Assembly (NCBI GenBank): GCA_947481355.1
Contig: CANKGM010000166.1
Location: forward strand, 1 to 5,411
Reading direction: 5' to 3'
Origin: Chitinophagaceae bacterium
Lineage (GTDB): Bacteria; Bacteroidota; Bacteroidia; Chitinophagales; Chitinophagaceae
Length of the DNA: 5,411 bases
In this document: positions 1-5,411 of the stretch, one piece after another
Numbering within the stretch: the first letter of the stretch is position 1
Layout of the letters: each line of letters opens with the position of its first letter
Translations under genes and position numbers: made by a program
Notes under the pieces: generated by a model
Told to the model about the DNA's origin: nothing
What the model saw: only the letters and a program-made list of their open reading frames with translations
Database searches by the model: none

Positions 1-2669
1 AATGGAATAATATTTAAGGTGGCTAATAACTGATCTGCTTTTACATACTCTTTATTATGCATTAATGTTTTGGCATACAACATGCCCATGATATAATTTC
101 CAGTATGATTTTTATAAAATGGCTCTACCATTTCTAATGCTTTTGAAAATTCATATCGGCTATTATATAGCTCAGTCAAGGTTTTTATATACCGCCATTG
201 ATTCTTATCCATGGATATAGCTATAGTTAAATCAGCAACAGTAGAAGCTAAAACCGAAGGAGTAGAAATTTCACTCATGAACAAGTTAGCACGAGCAGCA
301 TAAAAAGGCGCATAGGTTGGCACAGACTTCAATGACTTGAAGATTTCTTTTGCCTCCGCTATCTTATTTCTATCTTTAAACAATAGACCCAAGTAATACT
401 TAGGTGCCCAGTGACTCGACTGTTTTGTTGCCCATTCAAATACATCAAAATCAATATTCCGATAAGGAAATACAAAATCCGGAACTGAGCCGTTTGCCTG
501 TTCAAGATCTAATTGATAATTTTTATGTTGAGTATAATGAATGAACGCCAACCAATATTTGGCCAAAGTATTAGCAGGACAGAGAGTCAACACTTTTTCT
601 GCTTCATCCAATAACCCCACTTGAAAATAATCATTCGCCAATTGCAGGTAGGTTTCTACCGGCTGCTCATTGCGAATCAAATTGGTAAATGAAGCCAACA
701 ATGAATTTTTTTGATTTTCGCTTACGCCATTATTCTTACTTGCAGAATAAAATGCCTCAAAATTGGCGAAGTGATTAAGTACATCATATTGTTTTATAGT
801 TGACAATGTTTTTTCATGATTCGCTATATCTGAAGTATAGCGATAGGCAATAGCTTGCAATTGAAGTGCAGCGATGTTAATAGCATTAAACGTGAGTGCT
901 TTTTGTGTATACTCAATTACATTATGATAATTTTTTTCAGCTAAATAGAGCTTCGCTAATTCGGTATAGGCTCCCGTTTTATATTCTGCCGATAAAGTAG
1001 CTAAGTCAAATCCATCTTTTGCATCCACAACATTACCCAGTGCAGCATTAATAATACCATAGTAATAATTGGCACTACCATCATGGGTGTCTATGCTTAA
1101 AGCACGCTTTGCCATGAGTAAGGCTTTTTGATATTCATGGTTATGATAGAGCAATGAAGACATTTTAACGAGTGCTGGCAGATAATTACTATCTAATTTT
1201 AATGAAGCGGCTAACATATCTTCAGCTTGGGCATATAATTTTTGATCCATATACTCCTTCCCTTGAACATATAAACCTTCTGCTGTTTTCCAATTTACAG
1301 TAGAAGGCGACTCAACCGGACGACTCAATACATTAGATTCTGGTGCACTACTATAATTCAATTTTACCCCACCAATACTAACACTATAGGAACCTTCACT
1401 TTCATTATATTTAACTGAATCAGTGAAATTGATGGTTGGCGCAAGTGAAAGTTGCTTTGAATAAATAATCTTATCCCCCACTTTAATTTCTAATGCATCA
1501 TTAATTTGTTGAACGGGACAAAACATAACTTTTAGCCATCCATCCTGTTGTACCATATTTAAGGCCCCATACACCGATGCTTCTACCATACCCTTTGTTT
1601 TATTAACGGCATACCAGTATTCTTTCCATGTATCTGTACTATATGGCGCAAAGTTGACATGCTTAAACGGAGTGAACGTGCTTCTCTCAGCATTCTGATT
1701 AAATAATCTTCCCGATTGCACTTCAGTATATTGTTGATCGGTATCAGTCAAATACTTCTCCCAAATCATTCCCTGACGAGATAATCCCCAAATCCAAATT
1801 TTCTTACCTGCTTTATCATCGTGATTACCATACCGAACCATCCCATAATCATCATCATGCCAATAGGTACCAAAAAAATTGGTGTATTTGCCAAACACAT
1901 GGTATGATTTATACGTACCAAAATTATTGTTGTTGTAGAATGAAATGTTTTTGCCATTTTCTTTATTGATTGGCCAATCATTATACTCGCCTTCATGACC
2001 AATATACTTCGTGCCCGGATAAATGTATTCTAGATTACCACTCACTTTTAATCCCACGTTCATCCAATGGTAGTAAGGTTGTTCAGTAGGCGTATTATTA
2101 TACCAAAATGATTGAGTAGTGAAATAAGCTTTATCCTTGGGCACATTAATCTCCATTCGCCAATTCGTTTGCGTCAACAAATCAAGCACTCCAATAGTAC
2201 AACTCACACTACCATCTGCTTTCTTAGTAACGATATAATCAACGGGTGTTGCACAATTGGGTGTATGTCCTATAATCCCATAATTAGCCTCAATGCCACC
2301 GCTAGTCCACGGTCCACGCATAGCCACATCCCTAAATTTTACAGTGTGATTATAATAAATAAAAGGTTGATTGATTTTTTTATCAATCGCTGCCCATATT
2401 TTACCACCTACTTCTGGTAATATTAAAATCTTAATGTATTCATTCTCTATCTCGACTACTTTCCAATTCTTTTGAACGGCTGTCTCAGTGAATCCATCAA
2501 ATCGGAAATAAGGATATATTTTAGAAAAGCTTGGAATCGGATCAGGATCTGAAAAAGGATAAGACGTGAATTCCTTCTGATACTCACTATATTTCACTTC
2601 CTGCTGAGCATGAACTTGATAAGAATTAGATAGACAGAAACAAAGCAATAATCCGAATATATTTTTCAT
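1..2669 (-). CDS. Exported DUF5107 domain / TPR-repeat protein (C-terminus cut by window edge)
   Basis: The frame is open from an ATG at 2669 to the left edge: 889 codons with no stop, and the same frame was confirmed at several internal points. Residues 1-21 look like a type I signal peptide (hydrophobic core FGLLLCFCL, cleavage after VHA before QQ). The cysteines at 10 and 12 do not form a lipobox, so a soluble periplasmic or secreted protein is likely. Residues about 55-365 match DUF5107 as I know it: LPEVGGKIW (84-92), the RGPW/SGGIEANYG/GHTP block (118-137), HWMN (201-204), GKKIWIWG (288-295), then E316, Q318, G320-R321 and the W348/W352 pair. A linker leads to a helical TPR region from about residue 460, with recognisable units near 460-495 and 496-530 and further degenerate ones to the edge. 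DUF5107 has no firmly known function; it recalls mutarotase-like beta-sandwich domains and often lies near carbohydrate genes. Family members are, from memory, about 1,000-1,100 residues, so a fifth or so may be missing. The family call is firm; the role is unknown. Confidence 0.9.
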   Translation of the reverse strand, partial: MKNIFGLLLCFCLSNSYQVHAQQEVKYSEYQKEFTSYPFSDPDPIPSFSKIYPYFRFDGFTETAVQKNWKVVEIENEYIKILILPEVGGKIWAAIDKKINQPFIYYNHTVKFRDVAMRGPWTSGGIEANYGIIGHTPNCATPVDYIVTKKADGSVSCTIGVLDLLTQTNWRMEINVPKDKAYFTTQSFWYNNTPTEQPYYHWMNVGLKVSGNLEYIYPGTKYIGHEGEYNDWPINKENGKNISFYNNNNFGTYKSYHVFGKYTNFFGTYWHDDDYGMVRYGNHDDKAGKKIWIWGLSRQGMIWEKYLTDTDQQYTEVQSGRLFNQNAERSTFTPFKHVNFAPYSTDTWKEYWYAVNKTKGMVEASVYGALNMVQQDGWLKVMFCPVQQINDALEIKVGDKIIYSKQLSLAPTINFTDSVKYNESEGSYSVSIGGVKLNYSSAPESNVLSRPVESPSTVNWKTAEGLYVQGKEYMDQKLYAQAEDMLAASLKLDSNYLPALVKMSSLLYHNHEYQKALLMAKRALSIDTHDGSANYYYGIINAALGNVVDAKDGFDLATLSAEYKTGAYTELAKLYLAEKNYHNVIEYTQKALTFNAINIAALQLQAIAYRYTSDIANHEKTLSTIKQYDVLNHFANFEAFYSASKNNGVSENQKNSLLASFTNLIRNEQPVETYLQLANDYFQVGLLDEAEKVLTLCPANTLAKYWLAFIHYTQHKNYQLDLEQANGSVPDFVFPYRNIDFDVFEWATKQSSHWAPKYYLGLLFKDRNKIAEAKEIFKSLKSVPTYAPFYAARANLFMSEISTPSVLASTVADLTIAISMDKNQWRYIKTLTELYNSRYEFSKALEMVEPFYKNHTGNYIMGMLYAKTLMHNKEYVKADQLLATLNIIP

Positions 2670-2696
2670 ATAATTTTTTTAAATATCCCTTTCAAG

Positions 2697-2716
2697 GTAT
2701 TATTTTTTTATAATAC
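2697..2716. repeat. Small perfect inverted repeat (7-bp arms) in the divergent region
   Basis: GTATTAT (2697-2703) and ATAATAC (2710-2716) are exact reverse complements separated by six T residues on the plus strand. The right arm overlaps the candidate -7 element of the minus-strand promoter, so it could be an operator half-site pair or a weak hairpin in the 5' leader. With only one G-C pair per stem, an RNA hairpin would be unstable. It is not a terminator, since no gene ends here. Confidence 0.35.
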
Positions 2717-2737
2717 ATCGGTGAATGATAAGACAAA
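2708..2737 (-). promoter_or_regulatory. Candidate Bacteroidota sigma-A promoter for the DUF5107-TPR gene
   Basis: Read on the minus strand, TTTG (2737-2734) is followed after 18 bases by TATTATAA (2715-2708). The Bacteroidota consensus is TTTG, about 19 bases, then TAnnTTTG. The -33 element matches and the spacing is nearly right, but the -7 element keeps only TAnn plus one T. It would put transcription start roughly 30-35 bases upstream of the ATG at 2669. In such AT-rich DNA a match of this quality can arise by chance. Confidence 0.3.
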
Positions 2738-2840
2738 AAATCATATTTAATAGCTAAAAAAAACGAATCACACAGAATCTAAAAATCATTTATATAAAGG
2801 ACGAAATAAAGTTGTAATTTTTATATTCCAATCGGGTTCA

Positions 2841-4391
2841 ATGAAAAAGTATTTCCTCATTTTTCTAGTTCAGTTTTTTGCATTACTCATCGCAGCGCAA
2901 CCATCAAAGTCTAATATTATTGTTTTTCTCGTAGACGATATGGGTTGGCAAGATTGCTCACTCCCTTTTTGGAATAATCGTACACCACTCAATGCGACTT
3001 ACCATACCCCTAACATGGAAAGGTTAGCCAAAAAAGGAATGATGCTTACTAATGCCTATTCGAATTCAGTATGTACACCAACACGTATAAGTTTGATGAC
3101 AGGCATGAATGTTGCTCGACATGGCGTAACCAATTGGACCAGTGTAAACATCAATACCCCTACAGACAGCAAAGACAGTTTACTTCAACCAGCCAACTGG
3201 AATTATAATGGATTAACCTCTGAAACACATAACAGAGAAGATTTACATCATACGGCAGTGGCTACCACATTACCGCAGCTCTTAAAAGATCATGGTTACT
3301 ATACAATTCATTGCGGTAAAGCCCATTTTGCTCCAACGGGTATGACAGGAGCTAATCCATTAACATTGGGGTTTGACATCAACATAGGTGGAAGTTCAGC
3401 AGGAAATCCTGGTAGTTATTTAGCTTCCAAAAAATACCGCTATAACGATAATGATACCAATTGGGCCATCAAAGGATTAGACAAGTATATCGATCAAGGT
3501 ATATTTCTGACAGAAGCCTTAACAAGAGAAGCTATTTCAACACTCGATCATCGAAATAAACAACAGCCATTTTTTTTATACATGTCCCACTATGCGATAC
3601 ATATACCATTTGATAAAGACGAACGATTTTATCAACCATACATTAATGCTGGACTAACCGATACAGAGGCTAAATATGCAGCGCTCATAGAAGGCATGGA
3701 TAAAAGCTTAGGCGATCTAATGGATTATTTAGCAAAAACAGGACTTGATAAAAACACCTATATATTATTTACTTCGGATAATGGAGGCTTAAGTTTAAAA
3801 GGAGCTAGATCGGGAGAAGCACAGACACAGAATCTACCACTGAAACAAGGTAAAGGGTCATTGTATGAAGGAGGTATTCGTGTGCCGATGATTGCAGCAG
3901 GTCCACATATTGCTCCGAATACTAAGTCAGAACAGTACATTATTTCAGAAGATTACTTTAGTACCTTATTAGCCATGGCTGGTATTAAACATTCTACAGT
4001 AAAACAAGTGGTGGATGGAAAAAACTTTTTACCATTACTACAAGGCAAGGAAAAAAATATAGATAAACAGAAAATGCTGGTATGGCATTACCCTAACAAT
4101 TGGACCAATGTGGATTTGAAAGGAATTTCCTGGGCATCTGCTATTAGACAAGGAGATTGGAAACTTATTTATTTTCACAAGCAGGCGAGTCTTGAACTAT
4201 ACCATATCAGTACAGACATTGAAGAAGCACATGATCTATCAAAATCAAATAAAGCAAAAACAAAAGAGCTAGCCAGTTTACTCACCCTAGAATTGAAATC
4301 ACGTAACGCCTCGATGCCTACTTGGTTAGCAACAGGCAAACAGATTTTATGGCCGGATGAAATTTATCAACTTAATACAGGAAAAGACTAG
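2841..4391 (+). CDS. Exported type I sulfatase (formylglycine-dependent, arylsulfatase-like)
   Basis: A 516-residue enzyme expected to hydrolyse sulfate esters, in the periplasm or outside the cell. Residues 1-19 form a type I signal peptide (core FLIFLVQFFALLIA, cleavage near IAA before Q20). There is no lipobox and no obvious C-terminal type IX sorting domain. The sulfatase fold motifs appear in order: metal ligands D32 and D33 in VDDMGWQD; the sulfatase signature CTPTR (78-82), where C78 would be oxidised to formylglycine and R82 supports it; K160 and H162 in GKAHFAP; H254 in HIP after FFLYMSH; metal ligands D313 and N314 in TSDNGG; K338 in QGKGSLYEGGIRVP. The C-terminal subdomain ends with the usual WKLIYF and LELYHISTD pieces. 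The length is normal for the family and all key residues are present, so it should be active if a maturing enzyme exists elsewhere in the genome. The ATG at 2841 is chosen because it starts a proper signal peptide and no upstream in-frame ATG is seen. The substrate cannot be read from the sequence. Confidence 0.95.
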   Translation: MKKYFLIFLVQFFALLIAAQPSKSNIIVFLVDDMGWQDCSLPFWNNRTPLNATYHTPNMERLAKKGMMLTNAYSNSVCTPTRISLMTGMNVARHGVTNWTSVNINTPTDSKDSLLQPANWNYNGLTSETHNREDLHHTAVATTLPQLLKDHGYYTIHCGKAHFAPTGMTGANPLTLGFDINIGGSSAGNPGSYLASKKYRYNDNDTNWAIKGLDKYIDQGIFLTEALTREAISTLDHRNKQQPFFLYMSHYAIHIPFDKDERFYQPYINAGLTDTEAKYAALIEGMDKSLGDLMDYLAKTGLDKNTYILFTSDNGGLSLKGARSGEAQTQNLPLKQGKGSLYEGGIRVPMIAAGPHIAPNTKSEQYIISEDYFSTLLAMAGIKHSTVKQVVDGKNFLPLLQGKEKNIDKQKMLVWHYPNNWTNVDLKGISWASAIRQGDWKLIYFHKQASLELYHISTDIEEAHDLSKSNKAKTKELASLLTLELKSRNASMPTWLATGKQILWPDEIYQLNTGKD

Positions 4392-4427
4392 TTTTAGCTG
4401 ACATCAACAGGATTAATAAACCCATAC

Positions 4428-5084
4428 ATGAATTATAACTTTATACGCAAAACATTACGCGTTCTGATTTCTTTCGCGCTATTGATAAGTAGCATAGGGG
4501 CAGTAGGACAGACGAATCCAACAGAAAAACCATTTACCAATTATTCAGGGAGATGGCTTCACACAGAATCTACCATTCCTGATTCAAGCGGGGGAGAGGT
4601 GATCATACAAAATAGCTTTCCAAAAGGAGGAAGTCAATACACAGATGCAACAGGCAGAAATTTTCCCTATGTTATATTTTGGACTCGCGTAATGAATGAA
4701 ACTGCTTCTCCGATTGAACTAACGATAAAATTTCCTGGTGATTCATTACCGCTTAACTCTTCCTCTAATTCCTATTTAAAGTTATTTCTACCTCCAGCAA
4801 CCATGACTCTTGAAAAAGAATCGATGCTTGACTATGGTATAACAGATTTTAAACCTTTTTTAGATAAGAGATTTAATAAATCCACCATCCGACAAATAAC
4901 GATAGCCCCTAAAAAAGAGTCACTTTTCTACACAGCTATACTTTTTCATCATATTGATGGACCTACACGAACTGCATTCAATGTAAAGGGAGAAGATCTT
5001 TTTTATAAAATCATCAATGGCGCAGGACTTGATACTATTTTAATTCCCTGCGGAAAGCTTGTAGTTGAAAAAACAAAGCGGTGA
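4428..5084 (+). CDS. Exported protein of unknown function, 218 aa
   Basis: I do not recognise a named family. Residues 1-27 look like a type I signal peptide: basic start (R7, K8, R11), core VLISFALLISS, likely cleavage after AVG before Q28. The mature part of about 190 residues has no further membrane segment and reads as alternating short beta strands with Pro/Gly/Asn turns, for example YVIFWTRV (81-88), IELTIKF (96-102), YLKLFLPP (116-123) and LFYTAILF (166-173). This suggests a beta-sandwich, but that is inference. After the signal peptide the only cysteine is C208, in IPCGKLVV close to the C-terminus. The text has the feel of conserved hypothetical proteins of Bacteroidota, which I cannot confirm. 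It starts 36 bp after the sulfatase stop on the same strand with no terminator between, so co-transcription is likely. A role in the sulfatase pathway is possible but unproven. The reading frame is certainly real by length, signal peptide and composition. Confidence 0.85.
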   Translation: MNYNFIRKTLRVLISFALLISSIGAVGQTNPTEKPFTNYSGRWLHTESTIPDSSGGEVIIQNSFPKGGSQYTDATGRNFPYVIFWTRVMNETASPIELTIKFPGDSLPLNSSSNSYLKLFLPPATMTLEKESMLDYGITDFKPFLDKRFNKSTIRQITIAPKKESLFYTAILFHHIDGPTRTAFNVKGEDLFYKIINGAGLDTILIPCGKLVVEKTKR

Positions 5085-5220
5085 TGAAAATTTTTAATAA
5101 ATAGAAACAGATGAAGAATAAACCGAATCTTTAAAACTTGCCAAATAATATTTGATTTAAGAAAAAACGGATTATTTGAACCTAAATCATGAGTCGAATG
5201 TTATAAAAAATTATATTAAC
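5085..5220. other. Intergenic gap between the unknown exported protein and the SOUL-family gene
   Basis: This 136-bp AT-rich gap contains no ORF of note. The only symmetry I see is CAAAT-AAT-ATTTG at 5142-5154, a 5-bp stem with a 3-base loop and no following T-tract, so it is not a convincing rho-independent terminator. TTTG occurs at 5151-5154 and 5175-5178, but neither is followed at about 19 bases by a good TAnnTTTG, so no promoter is called. The size of the gap suggests that the downstream gene has its own promoter. Confidence 0.5.
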
Positions 5221-5411
5221 ATGAAAAAGATGACAATAGCCTTTTTAGCCATTTTACTCATCATTATTGCATTCCAATCTTTTATGGCGATATCAACAAG
5301 CAAAATTGAAAAGCAGCAATATGAGGTCATTAAGAAGGAAAACGACTTTGAAATCAGATACTATCCTCCAGCTACTTATGCGACCATTGAATCATCTGCA
5401 AAATCATACAA
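5221..5411 (+). CDS. SOUL-type heme-binding family protein (N-terminal 63 codons; runs off window)
   Basis: The first 63 residues are visible and the frame is open to the right edge. Residues 5-24 are strongly hydrophobic (core IAFLAILLIIIAFQSF) after a short basic start (MKK), so the protein is either anchored in the inner membrane by its N-terminus or exported; no clear signal-peptidase site or lipobox follows. Residues 34-55, which include YEVIKKEN, DFEIRYY and PPATYAT, match the start of the SOUL/HBP family, whose members typically open with a YEV-(x)n-YEIR-x-YPP pattern. Eukaryotic SOUL proteins bind heme or porphyrins; the role of the bacterial homologues is largely unknown. The full protein would be around 200 residues. 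The ATG at 5221 fits the hydrophobic start, with an AT-rich leader and no Shine-Dalgarno site. There is no visible functional tie to the sulfatase pair upstream. Confidence 0.8.
   Translation, partial: MKKMTIAFLAILLIIIAFQSFMAISTSKIEKQQYEVIKKENDFEIRYYPPATYATIESSAKSY

Larger units (their letters stand above)
2670..2840. other. Divergent intergenic control region
   Basis: This 171-bp, very AT-rich stretch separates the start codons of the minus-strand DUF5107-TPR gene and the plus-strand sulfatase gene, so it must carry the 5' control signals of both unless either is read from elsewhere. For the minus strand a partial Bacteroidota promoter can be proposed (2708-2737). For the plus strand, TAATTTTT at 2815-2822 resembles the -7 element TAnnTTTG, but no TTTG or TTG lies about 19 bases upstream, so I do not call a promoter there. 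Neither start has a well-placed Shine-Dalgarno sequence: the minus gene has AAAGGGA only about 17 bases upstream, and the sulfatase has AAAGGA about 40 bases upstream. That is normal in Bacteroidota, where A-rich leaders are common. I see no ORF or RNA gene here. Confidence 0.6.

Noticed and set aside
1766..2002. Minus-strand open frame of 78 codons
   Set aside because: It lies inside the DUF5107-TPR gene in another frame on the same strand, has a Met/Ile-rich low-quality translation and matches no motif, while the overlapping DUF5107 frame carries clear family motifs.
2112..2420. Plus-strand open frame of 102 codons
   Set aside because: It is antisense to the most conserved part of the DUF5107 domain; its translation has no domain-like pattern and is explained as a shadow.
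2815..2822. TAATTTTT as a -7 element for the sulfatase gene
   Set aside because: No -33 element lies at the expected distance, and T-runs are common throughout this region.
3758..3940. Minus-strand open frame of 60 codons
   Set aside because: It is antisense to the TSDNGG and EGGIRVP motifs of the sulfatase; the open frame follows from that conserved coding.
4560..4572. A 13-base word (CACACAGAATCTA) shared with 2769-2780 and the next base in the divergent intergenic region
   Set aside because: There are only two copies, one inside a coding sequence, with no similarity in the flanks; chance is sufficient.
5142..5154. Short palindrome after the unknown exported protein, considered as a terminator
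   Set aside because: The stem is only 5 bp with one G-C pair, there is no T-tract, and it sits 58 bases after the stop codon.

Overview
The window is AT-rich (about one third GC by eye). Its start codons are preceded by A/T-rich leaders without clear Shine-Dalgarno sites, and its proteins are mostly exported, ending their signal peptides in Ala/Gly-Gln. Together with the protein families present, this points to a member of the Bacteroidota (Flavobacteriia, Cytophagia or Chitinophagia type). The species cannot be told from the sequence.

Layout: positions 1-2669 are one long minus-strand reading frame running off the left edge. It encodes an exported protein with an N-terminal DUF5107 domain followed by a long tetratricopeptide-repeat (TPR) region; its C-terminus is missing. 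A 171-bp divergent intergenic region (2670-2840) holds a candidate promoter and a small inverted repeat. On the plus strand, 2841-4391 encodes an exported type I (formylglycine-dependent) sulfatase with a complete set of active-site motifs. After 36 bp, 4428-5084 encodes an exported 218-residue protein that I cannot assign. A 136-bp gap follows, and then 5221 to the right edge holds the first 63 codons of a SOUL-type heme-binding family protein with an N-terminal membrane segment.

How the genes may work together: the sulfatase and the small secreted protein are close enough to be co-transcribed. The DUF5107-TPR gene diverges from them across a shared control region. A sulfatase beside a DUF5107-TPR protein would suit an envelope or periplasmic role in sulfated glycan or sulfate-ester use. 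However, no glycoside hydrolase, SusC/SusD pair, sulfatase-maturing enzyme or regulator is visible, so this is inference from neighbourhood only. The SOUL-family gene is probably a separate unit.

No RNA genes, CRISPR array, insertion sequence, phage gene or integration site was found. I see no clear evidence of a new biological system. The most open points are the unassigned secreted protein and its pairing with the sulfatase.
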